Shown here: positions 17,628 to 25,616 of the stretch, one piece after another | Layout of the letters: every line of letters starts with the position of its first letter | How positions within the stretch are numbered: the first letter of the stretch is position 1 | Source: an uncultured Maricaulis sp. | GTDB taxonomy: Bacteria; Pseudomonadota; Alphaproteobacteria; Caulobacterales; Maricaulaceae | Direction of reading: 5' to 3' | Assembly (NCBI RefSeq): GCF_905480005.1 | Contig: NZ_CAJQOO010000008.1 | Span: 1 to 64,000 of the forward strand | Length of the DNA: 64,000 bases | Translations under genes and position numbers: made by a program | Notes under the pieces: model-generated | The model's input: only the letters and a program-made list of their open reading frames with translations | Database searches by the model: none | What the model was told of the DNA's origin: nothing

Positions 17628-18187
17628 GTAGTCCCCCCCGGGGCCGTTTTGACCCGTCTCCAAAGAGCGCGTTGTGGTCAGCAAGGCAAGCATGGGCGGG
17701 ATTCCGCGCACAGCGTCGGGAAGAAAAGAGAGCCGCCGCCTTCTCCTCTGCCCAGGGAGAGGGGGAAATCCCGGTGCCTGAACCCCAATCTCCTCCCATC
17801 CCCCAATCATTTTTCCCGGGCGGAGACCCGGGACCCACAGAGCGATCAGTCGAGCGATGTGTTTCCAGCAGGTCCCGGATCGCGCCGAGGCGCGTCCGGG
17901 AAAATGGGGGGGCGTGGGGCTCCTATTTCAGTCCGCTTTGTCACAGGAGTCGACATTGGCGGCACTCGAGGTGTGGATTTTTATGACGTTATTCTACCGG
18001 GCAGTGAGCTTTGTCGCGGTCGGCTGCTGGTTTGAGAGCATTGAATGGCCTGCTTGCGTTGTACCGGTTCAGATGGCGCATTCGACTGGTTCTCTGGGTG
18101 CCGGATAAGACCTATGGGATGCTGGCCGCATGAATGTGTCTCTGGACTGCCGCCCGTAAAGTGGTCCGTAGTCCGAGAGCGAGACGG
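17628..18187. other. Gene-free region with intergenic repeats
   Basis: No convincing gene in 560 bp. The right end is where the three-gene minus-strand operon finishes; the left end is the leader of the 17627 gene. It holds REP-like sequence at about 17719-17915, described separately. The remaining 17916-18187 shows nothing I recognise. Confidence 0.6.
17719..17915. repeat. REP/mosaic-type intergenic repeat
   Basis: GGGAAGAAAAGAG followed by a CTCTGCC...GGGA segment and a GGTGCCTG block (17719-17782) resembles 22186-22264 in the same order. From about 17812 to 17911, TTTTTCCCGGG and CCGGGAAAA form a large imperfect inverted repeat with a smaller GC hairpin inside. This is typical of bacterial interspersed palindromic elements. 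Confidence 0.5.
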
Positions 18188-19213
18188 CTAAACGAGCGCG
18201 GGAACGGCCTTTCGTTCCATCGCCAGATTAAACATTTCCAGAACCACCTCCCCATAAGACAGATCTGCATCAATCCGGCATGCTTCTGGATAATAGCTGC
18301 TGTCTCTCGTCATTCCCGGAACCAGATTGGCCTCCAGAAAGTGAGGCATGCCTCGCGAGTCCATCTTAATATCGATCCGCCCGTAATCTCGTGCGCCCAG
18401 AGCAATAAACGAGCGCAACGCAAACTCTGCAACTAGAGTCCGAAGATCCCCGTGGACAACTTGAAGAACCTCCTGATTCTCCGCTTTCGCCCTGGCGCCC
18501 AGGATTCTGTCCCCATGCTGGTTGGGCTGGGCAATAATTTCTACAGGCATTACACGCGGCGGCTGATGGGCACCCTTGGCGAGAATGGCGACCGTAAATT
18601 CTCTTCCCGTTAGGACCCGTTCAACAAGGGCCACACGACCAAAGCTTTGAACGACGGAACGAATTTTCGCCTCGAGGCTGGGAAAATCATGAACAATTGA
18701 ACTGTCATCGATGCCATTCCCGTTTGCTGCGTCCAGAGGTTTTACGAAGAGAGGAAACGCGAGCGGCAACCCACGTTCGGCGCTATACTGTTCAGGGCGC
18801 GCGAGAAAAAAATCAGCCGTTGCGATGCCTTTGTTTCGAAGGAATGTTTTCGCGACGCTCTTGTTGGAATCAAAGTCCAATGTCTTGATGTCTGACCCTG
18901 AGTGAAAAACGTCATTGCGATCGAAGAAGTCAGACAGCCAAATTGGCTCGCCGCTGAGATCGTCAATAATGTATTTGACGCAAAGGATTACCAGATCAGG
19001 GCGTCTATCAACGATGTTCCGGAGGTCGCTCTTCGACGCAACGAGATTGAACCGAACAGCTGAATGCTTATCGCCGAGAATATCTGCGATGCCCCGGCAA
19101 GTATCGACGGTGCCGAAACCGCTCTCTCGCATGCCCGTATTGACGGTTGTTACTACTTCTATTCCACCAAATTGCGTTGCGGATGGCTGAAGGTTTCTCC
19201 TGCGAGTTTTCAT
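18188..19213 (-). CDS. ATP-grasp ligase, D-Ala-D-Ala ligase-like
   Basis: 341-residue ATP-grasp enzyme. ATP-binding features are Lys158 (FPLFVKPL) with a flexible loop DAANGNGIDDSS, and the hinge Glu199 (ALVERVLTGREFTV). Metal ligands are Asp281 (YGRIDIKM), Glu294 and Asn296 (HFLEANLVPG). These match the D-Ala-D-Ala ligase branch, but the N-terminal third is not a standard Ddl. It should join an amine or amino acid to a carboxylate, substrate unknown. Its ATG overlaps the stop of the upstream Cys-repeat gene (ATGA), so translation is coupled and the two products probably act together. Local GC content is lower than in the flanks. Confidence 0.8.
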   Translation of the reverse strand: MKTRRRNLQPSATQFGGIEVVTTVNTGMRESGFGTVDTCRGIADILGDKHSAVRFNLVASKSDLRNIVDRRPDLVILCVKYIIDDLSGEPIWLSDFFDRNDVFHSGSDIKTLDFDSNKSVAKTFLRNKGIATADFFLARPEQYSAERGLPLAFPLFVKPLDAANGNGIDDSSIVHDFPSLEAKIRSVVQSFGRVALVERVLTGREFTVAILAKGAHQPPRVMPVEIIAQPNQHGDRILGARAKAENQEVLQVVHGDLRTLVAEFALRSFIALGARDYGRIDIKMDSRGMPHFLEANLVPGMTRDSSYYPEACRIDADLSYGEVVLEMFNLAMERKAVPALV

Positions 19214-19899
19214 CGGTTTTCGCTAACGCATCGACCGGACAGTTCTTCAAAAAGGGGATTGCAACGCCAACCATCACCCGAGTTTGTCAAATGAGCATTT
19301 TCGGGAACAATGACCGCTACGCATTCCGATGCGCGAGCGGAGAATCCTCGTAGACACTCCCACCCAGTTCCATGTGACATATCCGTAAGATAGCCGTTTT
19401 CGGGCACATCAATCGCCGAACACTCATTGCGGATTTTTCGGTATCCACGTGAGCACGCCCACCCATCTCCATAAGTGCTTCTAGACAGGTATCCGTTTAT
19501 CGGGACATCAATCTGCAGACAGGTGTCGCTCTCTGTTGCAAAACCGCGCTCTCTTGCGAAACCGCGCTCACACTCCCAGCTCCAGCCATTTTCCTTTAGG
19601 TAGGCATTCGCAGGAAGGGCGATTTCTCGACACTCTCCATTCATGACCTCGAACCCGCGATGGCAGTCCCAGCCGGTGCCAAAACGCCTGTCATTGAGAT
19701 AGGCATTTGTCGGAGCAACCACGGCCACACATGTGTCGGCAGTTTCTCGGTACCCGATGTCACAGGACCAGCCCTGACCGTAGTTTTGTTGGGTGGCGTT
19801 GTCAGGAACGGGCGTGGTTATTGTCGTTTGCGCTGAGGCGGAAGCAGCCGATGCGAGCAGTAGCAGCGTTGCAGATGTGACCCTGGCGATCTTATTCAT
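19210..19899 (-). CDS. Secreted protein of six cysteine-pair repeats
   Basis: 229 residues. The signal peptide is MNKIARVTSATLLLLASAAS-ASA. The mature part is six tandem units of about 33 residues with consensus (V/L)P-x-N-x-Y-L-x(4-5)-G-x-G-W-x-C-x-R-G-F/Y-x(5-7)-C-x-x-I. Each unit has two cysteines, twelve in total. The third unit carries a short insertion repeating GFARERGF. Paired cysteines outside the cytoplasm suggest one disulfide per unit, like small EGF-like modules. The ATG at 19899 starts the signal peptide. It sits 28 bp after the small gene and overlaps the ATP-grasp gene by 4 bp. Function unknown. Confidence 0.78.
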   Translation of the reverse strand: MNKIARVTSATLLLLASAASASAQTTITTPVPDNATQQNYGQGWSCDIGYRETADTCVAVVAPTNAYLNDRRFGTGWDCHRGFEVMNGECREIALPANAYLKENGWSWECERGFARERGFATESDTCLQIDVPINGYLSRSTYGDGWACSRGYRKIRNECSAIDVPENGYLTDMSHGTGWECLRGFSARASECVAVIVPENAHLTNSGDGWRCNPLFEELSGRCVSENR

Positions 19900-19927
19900 G
19901 ATGGAGCTCCACAGAAAGTTGCAATAG

Positions 19928-20254
19928 CTATTCACTCCCTGTTTCCTTGTTTGAGGTTGTTCGAGCGCTGCCGGCGGAGCGCCCAAATTCGTGGAAACGA
20001 TCGGAGTCTGCTTCGATCGCTCGCGCCAAGGCCTCGTGATCCACGGACCAATAATGGGAAAGGCCCGGCTTTCCTTTTGGGGGACGTTTCACAAGGATCG
20101 TCTCGATGTGCCGATAGGCCTGAAACGACGATCCGAGGATCGTCTCCTCTTCGGTTTCGACCGTGTATGTTCCAGCAGGAAACCGCTTTTCAATGTCGTC
20201 AATGACGAAGGAAAACTGGAAGGCAACCAGGTTCTTGTTGACCCTTTTGTCCAA
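19928..20254 (-). CDS. Small conserved-type protein opening the ATP-grasp operon
   Basis: 108-residue cytoplasmic protein with no signal peptide. The core reads VIDDIEKRFPAGTYTVETEE and then ETILGSSFQAYRHIETIL, a pattern (G-x-Y-x-V-x-T-x-E-E-x-I-x-G-x-S-F-x-A-Y) that I recall from uncharacterised alphaproteobacterial proteins. The tail is polar. The start is a TTG at 20254 with GGGAG 5-7 bp before it; no ATG is available upstream. It is the first gene of a three-gene minus-strand unit with the Cys-repeat protein and the ATP-grasp ligase. Function unknown. Confidence 0.62.
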   Translation of the reverse strand: MDKRVNKNLVAFQFSFVIDDIEKRFPAGTYTVETEEETILGSSFQAYRHIETILVKRPPKGKPGLSHYWSVDHEALARAIEADSDRFHEFGRSAGSARTTSNKETGSE

Positions 20255-20292
20255 GCGCGTTCTCCCATCGTCAGACTATCGGATCCAACCAA

Positions 20293-20352
20293 GCCGCAGG
20301 TGCGCGCACGGGCCTCAACGACGCCGCAGGCGCGCGCAGGGGCCTCAACGAC
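20293..20352. repeat. 30-bp tandem duplication
   Basis: Two units, 20293-20322 and 20323-20352, differ at 2 positions; a third begins and stops after GCCGAAA. The unit length is a multiple of three, but the frame through it has no start that would join it to a gene. Confidence 0.8.
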
Positions 20353-20566
20353 GCCGAAATACCGGAGCCAGAGCGCTAGTTAAATTGTTCGATTTGGCCG
20401 CCAGGTCGCAAATGACCAGCGCTTCTTCCAGAAGCGCAAGTAATGGCCTGCTCGCTATATAGGTGGGCACGGCTGAGATTACAATGATAACTTGTGATCG
20501 GCAGCTTTTAGGATAGCGATGCTGGCCGGAAGGCAAGCCTGGGTGAACTTTCCTCCCCACACCGTC

Positions 20567-20600
20567 GGGAGGTGGATCGTCCGTCAGGGCGAGACGGAGG
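20567..20600. repeat. Interspersed repeat, copy 1
   Basis: 34 bp, starting GGGAGGTGGATCG and ending GAGACGGAGG, matching 22060-22093 at 33 of 34 positions in the same orientation. The internal arms GTC-CGTCAG-GGC suggest a small hairpin. The two copies flank the CEO-synthase-like gene. Confidence 0.75.
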
Positions 20601-20617
20601 GGCTTGTACCCGCCCGA

Positions 20618-21763
20618 CTAGGCGACAGCCGCGTGCGGGTAGTCCGGATCGCGGTTCTGGAATGACAGGATGGCGGGCTTCACCACGATGCCGGCATCCA
20701 CATTCACCGCCCGGCGGATGGTCTCGCTCCCGGCCCATTCATCACGCCCGCCAATCACTACGGGCAAGTGCACCACCAGGGCAGCGGAAATCGAGCGTGT
20801 GGCGCTTTCCCAGAGATAGCTGGGGGTGTGATCAACTGCGTAATAATCCGCTTTGCCGACCCGGATCATCGGCGCGCTGAAGCTGGTCGGCCGGGCGAAG
20901 TAAAACCCCATACCCTCATCGCAGCTGACATCGATGATCAGGCTACGGGGTCTGATATCGTCCTTTTCCGCCTCGGTGACGAACATGGTCGGGTGACCGG
21001 TATTCTGCAGCAGCCCGTTCACGATGATATCGGCCTCGCCGATCAGGGCCGAGAGGGGGCGTTCGGACCCGTCATGTTCGATCACCATCATGCGCGCTTC
21101 GCCCGCGCCGCCTTCGCGCAATCTCACATAGTGACAGTCGAGTACCTCTTCTCGCACCTCGTGATCGGGGCGTTGGATACAAATGGTGATGTCGCGAAAA
21201 CCATGCGCTTTCAGCGCATAGATCGCGCCGCGGCTGACGGCCCCGAAGCTGAAGATGATCGCCTTGCGCTGATTGCCGTAATGCCCGTCTATCCCCTTCA
21301 GGCGCAGGGCATGCAGGACCGCACAATAGCCGGCCATTTCATTATTCTTGTAGAATGTGTGACGCCCGACCTGACCGGACGGCCCCCAGACAAACATGTC
21401 CTCGAAGGCAATCAGGGTAAGGTGCCGGTCAATCGCAGCCTGGGTGATGGCACGCTGTTGGGCACAATGGGGATAGCCCCACAGGATACCGTTTTCACGC
21501 AGCCCCTGCAGATCAGACTGTGTGGGCTTGGCAATGATCACATTGCCGATCTCTGCCAGCAGATCAGCGCGCGGCGCAACGCCGCCCGTCTGCGCGGCAA
21601 TCTGTGAGTCCGAAATGTCAAAGGGCGCACCATAGCCTTCTTCAAAGATCAGATGCTGGCGATCGTCTTGCGGTATGCGCGCCAGGTGATCGGGGTGAAT
21701 GGGCAGGCGTTGTTCATCCGGCTTGTTGGAAGTCCCGATGACTCCGAAGGTCAGTTTGCTCAT
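20618..21763 (-). CDS. N5-(carboxyethyl)ornithine synthase-like oxidoreductase
   Basis: 381 residues of the alanine dehydrogenase / pyridine nucleotide transhydrogenase fold. The N-terminus TFGVIGTSNKPDEQRLPIHP is the substrate-binding lobe, and the Rossmann segment is AIIFSFGAVSRGAIYALKAHG. The C-terminal part DVSCDEGMGFYFARPTS, followed by YYAVDHTPSYLWESAT, closely resembles lactococcal CEO synthase, which reductively condenses pyruvate with ornithine using NADPH. Whether the substrate is ornithine here is unproven. It stands alone, flanked by intergenic repeats. Confidence 0.75.
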   Translation of the reverse strand: MSKLTFGVIGTSNKPDEQRLPIHPDHLARIPQDDRQHLIFEEGYGAPFDISDSQIAAQTGGVAPRADLLAEIGNVIIAKPTQSDLQGLRENGILWGYPHCAQQRAITQAAIDRHLTLIAFEDMFVWGPSGQVGRHTFYKNNEMAGYCAVLHALRLKGIDGHYGNQRKAIIFSFGAVSRGAIYALKAHGFRDITICIQRPDHEVREEVLDCHYVRLREGGAGEARMMVIEHDGSERPLSALIGEADIIVNGLLQNTGHPTMFVTEAEKDDIRPRSLIIDVSCDEGMGFYFARPTSFSAPMIRVGKADYYAVDHTPSYLWESATRSISAALVVHLPVVIGGRDEWAGSETIRRAVNVDAGIVVKPAILSFQNRDPDYPHAAVA

Positions 21764-22059
21764 TTTGGTGCCTTTTTGCGGGGAAGCCGTCCGGGGTCAG
21801 GATGATTGTCCGGGATCCGGAAGGTCCCGACGACGGACGGCATGAAGGTGCACGCCTCATCCGCCGCCGGTCGCGAGCGCAAGGCGCTCAATCCGCGAGC
21901 AATGATGGGTGTGGCTGCAGTGGCGATGAGTTGGGCGTGTCAACGACAAGCGTGCCAGTGCTACGCCACAATCCCGGCAATAGCCAATGAATACGGATTT
22001 CAGCGCCAGCCAGGCCGAAGGCCCGGGGAGGGGCATCGTCGTTTCCGCCCCACAAGGTG

Positions 22060-22093
22060 GGGAGGTGGATCGCCCGTCAGGGCGAGACGGAGG
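22060..22093. repeat. Interspersed repeat, copy 2
   Basis: Matches 20567-20600 at 33 of 34 bases, same orientation. Here the palindrome is CGCCC-GTCA-GGGCG. A second small hairpin (GCCCCAC-AAG-GTGGGG) lies just before it. Confidence 0.75.
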
Positions 22094-22169
22094 CGCCGCC
22101 GCAGGCGGAGTGCCACGCACCTCCTCGCTAACGCTCGGCCCTATCGACCCGACGCTGCGCGCCGGCCCA

Positions 22170-22189
22170 CTTCCCCACAAGTGGGGAAG
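22170..22189. repeat. Perfect intergenic hairpin
   Basis: CTTCCCCAC-AA-GTGGGGAAG: 9-bp perfect arms with a 2-nt centre, directly followed by AAAAGAG as in the 17.7-kb repeat. It is part of a palindromic interspersed element. Confidence 0.7.
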
Positions 22190-22399
22190 AAAAGAGCGGC
22201 GCGTCTTTCCCTCTGCCTTGGGAACGAGGTCGGGGGCCGGATAAGCCGGAAAATCCTGGTGCCTGTCGCTGGCCCCCTCATCCGTCGCTCCGCGACACCC
22301 TCTCCCCAAGGAGATGGAACGTGCCGGCTGCCGTGACACCCTCAACTCCAAACAGCCCCCAACCTTGCCACATCGCGCCTGTCGTCATACATCGCCTTC

Positions 22400-23377
22400 A
22401 TGGCCAATCTGATCGATAACACCACCCGCTCTGCCGCCTCTGACGCGCGCGCGGCCCGGCATCCGGAGAAGCAGAAGCGGGCGGATACGCCGGTGCTTCG
22501 CAAGCCGGACTGGATCCGGGTCAAGGCGCCGCTCGGCAAGACGTTTTCCGAGACCCAGAAAATCGTCAAGGATGGCGGTCTGGTGACGGTGTGCGAGGAG
22601 GCGGGCTGTCCCAATATCGGTGAGTGCTGGGAGCAAAAGCACGCCACGTTCATGATCCTGGGCGATACCTGCACCCGCGCCTGTTCCTTCTGCAACGTCA
22701 AGACCGGCCTGCCGGCCGCAGTCGACACGGACGAGCCGCGCCGTGTGGCCGAGGCCGTCGCGCAGATGGGGCTCAATCATGTCGTGATCACCTCGGTGGA
22801 CCGGGATGATCTCGATGATGGCGGGGCGCAGCATTTTGTTGATGTGATCGAGGCGATCCGCGCCGCGACGCCGAAGACCACGATCGAGATCCTGACCCCG
22901 GACTTCCTGCGCAAGCCCGGCGCCGCCGAAGCGGTGATCGATGCCAAGCCGGACGTCTTCAACCATAATCTGGAGACGGTACCGCGGCTCTATCTCTCCA
23001 TTCGCCCGGGCGCGCGCTATTATCATTCCCTGCGGCTCCTGGAGCGCGTGAAGGATCGCGACCCGGCGCAATTCACCAAGTCCGGCATCATGGTCGGTCT
23101 GGGTGAGAGCAAGGAAGAAGTGATGCAGGTGATGGACGACATGCGCTCCGCCGGCATCGATTTTCTCACCATCGGCCAGTATCTCCAGCCGACCCGCAAG
23201 CATGCCGCGGTCGACCGCTTCGTGCATCCCGACGAGTTCAAGGCCTATGAGACGATCGCGCGGGCCAAGGGCTTTTTGATGGTCTCGGCCACGCCGCTGA
23301 CCCGCTCGAGCCACCATGCCGGGGATGATTTCGCCAAGCTGCGCGCCGCCCGCGAGCAGATGATGGTACGCGGCTAG
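22400..23377 (+). CDS. lipA: Lipoyl synthase
   Basis: Radical SAM enzyme that inserts two sulfurs into octanoyl groups on E2 and GcvH proteins. The auxiliary cluster cysteines are Cys65, Cys70 and Cys76 (CEEAGC, then GEC). The radical SAM cluster is Cys91-x3-Cys95-x2-Cys98 (CTRACSFC). The C-terminal SSHHAGDDF carries the conserved RSS-type serine region. 325 residues, normal length. It supplies the cofactor for the PdhC and other lipoyl proteins and is followed at 33 bp by the coq10-like gene, a common alphaproteobacterial order. Confidence 0.97.
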   Translation: MANLIDNTTRSAASDARAARHPEKQKRADTPVLRKPDWIRVKAPLGKTFSETQKIVKDGGLVTVCEEAGCPNIGECWEQKHATFMILGDTCTRACSFCNVKTGLPAAVDTDEPRRVAEAVAQMGLNHVVITSVDRDDLDDGGAQHFVDVIEAIRAATPKTTIEILTPDFLRKPGAAEAVIDAKPDVFNHNLETVPRLYLSIRPGARYYHSLRLLERVKDRDPAQFTKSGIMVGLGESKEEVMQVMDDMRSAGIDFLTIGQYLQPTRKHAAVDRFVHPDEFKAYETIARAKGFLMVSATPLTRSSHHAGDDFAKLRAAREQMMVRG

Positions 23378-23410
23378 TTTCAGAAGGCCGGTCCAGGAGC
23401 AGGCGCGAAA

Positions 23411-23914
23411 ATGGTCGTAGAAGTCCGCGAACGCCTGCGCCTCTTCCATGCGCCCGAAGACCTGTTCGCGCTGGTCAGCGATGTCCGGCGCTATCCCGAA
23501 TTCATTCCCCAGATTACCGCCATGCGCCTGCTGGACGAGCGTGAGGAGGGTGAGGTCCGGCACATGACGGCCGAAGCGCGCGTGCGCTATAAATTCGTCA
23601 CCGAACGCTTCACCTCGCGGGCCACGGCCGATGCCCGAGCGCACACGATCGTGGTCAGCTTTGTTGCCGGGCCGTTCCGCGTGCTGGAGAATAACTGGCG
23701 GTTTATCGCCCTGTCGGACGGGTCCTGCCTGGTCGATTTCTCGATCCGGGCCGAATTCAGGAATGCCATCCTGCAAATGTTGCTGGAGAGCAATCGCGAG
23801 CGCGCCGGCCGCATTCTGATCGAGAAATTCTCCGCCGAGGCCAAGCGTCGTTACGAGGCCACCGGCGATCCCGCCCTGGACCTAACCGAAGAGATCAACG
23901 CCCTCGGCCAATAG
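23411..23914 (+). CDS. COQ10/RatA-type START-domain protein
   Basis: 167 residues of the polyketide cyclase / START-like fold, matching the COQ10/RatA family: LFHAPEDLFALVSDVRRYPEFIPQ at the start, then an antiparallel strand run and SRATADARAHTIVVSFVAGPF, ending in a long helix. In alphaproteobacteria these proteins are thought to bind ubiquinone and aid respiration, though E. coli RatA is annotated as a ribosome-association toxin. Its 3' end overlaps the convergent pncC by 33 bp. Confidence 0.87.
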   Translation: MVVEVRERLRLFHAPEDLFALVSDVRRYPEFIPQITAMRLLDEREEGEVRHMTAEARVRYKFVTERFTSRATADARAHTIVVSFVAGPFRVLENNWRFIALSDGSCLVDFSIRAEFRNAILQMLLESNRERAGRILIEKFSAEAKRRYEATGDPALDLTEEINALGQ

Positions 23915-24382
23915 ATCGAGCGCCGTGGCGACACTGGCCAGGCGGACCGCATCGCGGCCGCGATCGCCGAATCGGCAGACATGGGTCTTCGTCGCCCCGT
24001 CACGCCGGGCCATGGCGAAATGCACCAGGCCGGCCGGTTTGTGCTCGGATCCGCCCGGACCGGCAATGCCCGTGATCGACACCGTGATGTCGGCGTTCGA
24101 GCGCAGCAGGGCTTCTTCGGCCATGCGCCGGGCCACCTCGACCGAGACCGCGCCATTGGCCTCGATCACGCGGGCCGGAATGCCCAGCATCTCGGTCTTG
24201 GCGGCGTTGGAATAGGTCACGAAACCACGATCGACGACATCGGAAGAGCCCGGAATCTCGGTCAGGAGCGCGCTGACCAGCCCGCCCGTACAGCTTTCCG
24301 CCGTCGCAAGCATCACGCCGGCCGTTCGCGCCCGGTCGATGAGGGTTTCGGCCTGGTCGATCAGGGAATGGGTGAAGATCAT
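23882..24382 (-). CDS. pncC: CinA C-terminal-type nicotinamide-nucleotide amidohydrolase
   Basis: 166-residue stand-alone CinA domain that deamidates NMN to nicotinate mononucleotide in pyridine nucleotide recycling. Signatures: LATAESCTGGLVSALLTEIPGSS, VTYSNAAKTEMLGI, GAVSVEVARRMAEEAL and SITGIAGPGG. The ATG at 24382 overlaps the stop of ispDF (ATGA), so it is co-translated. The frame is open upstream inside ispDF but that part is not coding. Confidence 0.9.
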   Translation of the reverse strand: MIFTHSLIDQAETLIDRARTAGVMLATAESCTGGLVSALLTEIPGSSDVVDRGFVTYSNAAKTEMLGIPARVIEANGAVSVEVARRMAEEALLRSNADITVSITGIAGPGGSEHKPAGLVHFAMARRDGATKTHVCRFGDRGRDAVRLASVATALDLLAEGVDLFG

Positions 24383-25533
24383 GGGGTCAGTCTCGCTGTG
24401 ATGATGGCCTGGGCTGCGAGGCCTTCGCCGCGCCCGGTAAAGCCGAGTTTTTCCGTGGTGGTCGCCGCGATATTGACCCGCTTTTCCGGCAGGCCCAGCA
24501 GCGACGCCACCCGCGTCCGCATGGCGTCGCGATGGGGGCCGATCTTGGGCCGCTCGGCGATCAGGGTGATGTCGGCATGGACGAGCTCGCCGCCGGCCTC
24601 GTGCAGGCGTTTGATCGCGTGCAGCAGGAAGGCATCCGAGCGGGCGCCCTTCCATTGCGGGTCGGAAGGCGGGAAATGCTCGCCGATATCGCCAGCCCCG
24701 GCCGCACCGAGAATGGCATCGGTGAGCGCATGCAGACCGGCATCGGCATCGGAATGTCCGACCAGGCCCAGCCCGGCGCGGATCTCGATCCCGCACAGCC
24801 ACATCACCTCCGCCGTCTCCAGCCGGTGAACGTCAAACCCCTGTCCGGTGACGGTGATCGCCTCGCTCATCAACATCCTTTCCGCGCGGATGAAATCCTC
24901 CGGCGTGGTCAGTTTGAAATTCTCCGCCTCACCGGCCACCAGCGCAACCTCACCGCCCGCCGCGCGGACGACTGCCGCATCATCGGGCAGGGCGGTCCCG
25001 CCGAGTTGCGCATAGGCGTCGAGCAGCGACGCAAGGTGGAAAGCCTGCGGCGTCTGCGCGGCCTGGAGACCGTCCCGCGATACCGGTTCACCCATCGCGC
25101 CACCATCACCGACACGAAGAAGCGCATCGCTGACGGGCAGGGCCGGGATGACCGCCTGATGGCGCTCGAGCGCGTCGACGAGGCGATCGATGAGCGCGGG
25201 CGAAACGAAGGGGCGGGCGGCGTCATGAATGAAAACCGCTTCGGCACCGGTTTCGGACGCCGCTTCGAGGCCGGCGCGGACCGAGGCGGTCCGGGTGGCC
25301 CCGCCGGGGATCGTATCCAATCTGAAACCGAGTTCGCCCTCGACCGCGTCGATGTGGTCACGATCAAGCGGGTTGACCACGACAATGATGCGCATGAAGA
25401 CACCACATTGATGCAGACGATGAACACATCGTGCGAGCACGCGCTTTCCGGCCAGGTCGCGATACTGTTTGGGCACACCGCCGCCCGCGCGTTCACCGCG
25501 TCCGGCAGCGACAATGACAGCAGCGATCTTCAT
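24379..25533 (-). CDS. ispDF: Bifunctional IspD/IspF (MEP pathway)
   Basis: 384 residues fusing two isoprenoid enzymes. The N-terminal IspD half ([19 protein letters not shown]... [20 protein letters not shown]) makes CDP-methylerythritol from MEP and CTP. The C-terminal IspF half ([39 protein letters not shown]) forms the cyclic diphosphate and binds zinc through Asp and His residues. The fusion is usual in alphaproteobacteria. The IspE step is not in the window. It is divergent from dusB and coupled to pncC. Confidence 0.96.
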   Translation of the reverse strand: MKIAAVIVAAGRGERAGGGVPKQYRDLAGKRVLARCVHRLHQCGVFMRIIVVVNPLDRDHIDAVEGELGFRLDTIPGGATRTASVRAGLEAASETGAEAVFIHDAARPFVSPALIDRLVDALERHQAVIPALPVSDALLRVGDGGAMGEPVSRDGLQAAQTPQAFHLASLLDAYAQLGGTALPDDAAVVRAAGGEVALVAGEAENFKLTTPEDFIRAERMLMSEAITVTGQGFDVHRLETAEVMWLCGIEIRAGLGLVGHSDADAGLHALTDAILGAAGAGDIGEHFPPSDPQWKGARSDAFLLHAIKRLHEAGGELVHADITLIAERPKIGPHRDAMRTRVASLLGLPEKRVNIAATTTEKLGFTGRGEGLAAQAIITARLTP

Positions 25534-25616
25534 CTACAGGCCTCGTGGATTGCCGCAGCGCAGCATACTCGCTAGCCTTCGGCCATACGACGCACACCGA
25601 GGATTTGTCCAGCCGC

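Larger units (their letters stand above)
20255..20617. other. Gene-free leader region with repeats
   Basis: 363 bp between the small gene of the ATP-grasp operon and the end of the CEO-synthase-like gene. It should hold the operon promoter. Visible structure is a 30-bp tandem duplication (20293-20352) and one copy of a 34-bp interspersed repeat (20567-20600). No gene is seen. Confidence 0.6.
21764..22399. other. Gene-free repeat-rich region before lipA
   Basis: 636 bp without a convincing gene; the open frames here have skewed Arg/Pro/Gly composition. It contains the second 34-bp repeat copy, a perfect hairpin (22170-22189) and a further palindromic mosaic (about 22264-22320). The lipA promoter must lie in its right part or the transcript must cross it. 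Confidence 0.6.

Noticed and set aside
20293-20352. CRISPR-like repeat
   Set aside because: Two adjacent units with no spacer between them; a plain tandem duplication. No CRISPR array or cas gene seen anywhere.
21806-22336. Coding regions in the repeat-rich spacer before lipA
   Set aside because: Frames are Arg/Pro/Ala-rich translations of palindromic repeats.
22385-23776. 463-codon minus-strand open frame opposite lipA and the coq10-like gene
   Set aside because: Shadow; the plus strand encodes radical SAM cysteines.
23882-24802. Single 306-codon minus-strand protein including the CinA domain
   Set aside because: The upstream half lies inside ispDF in another frame; only the part from the ATG at 24382 is a CinA domain.
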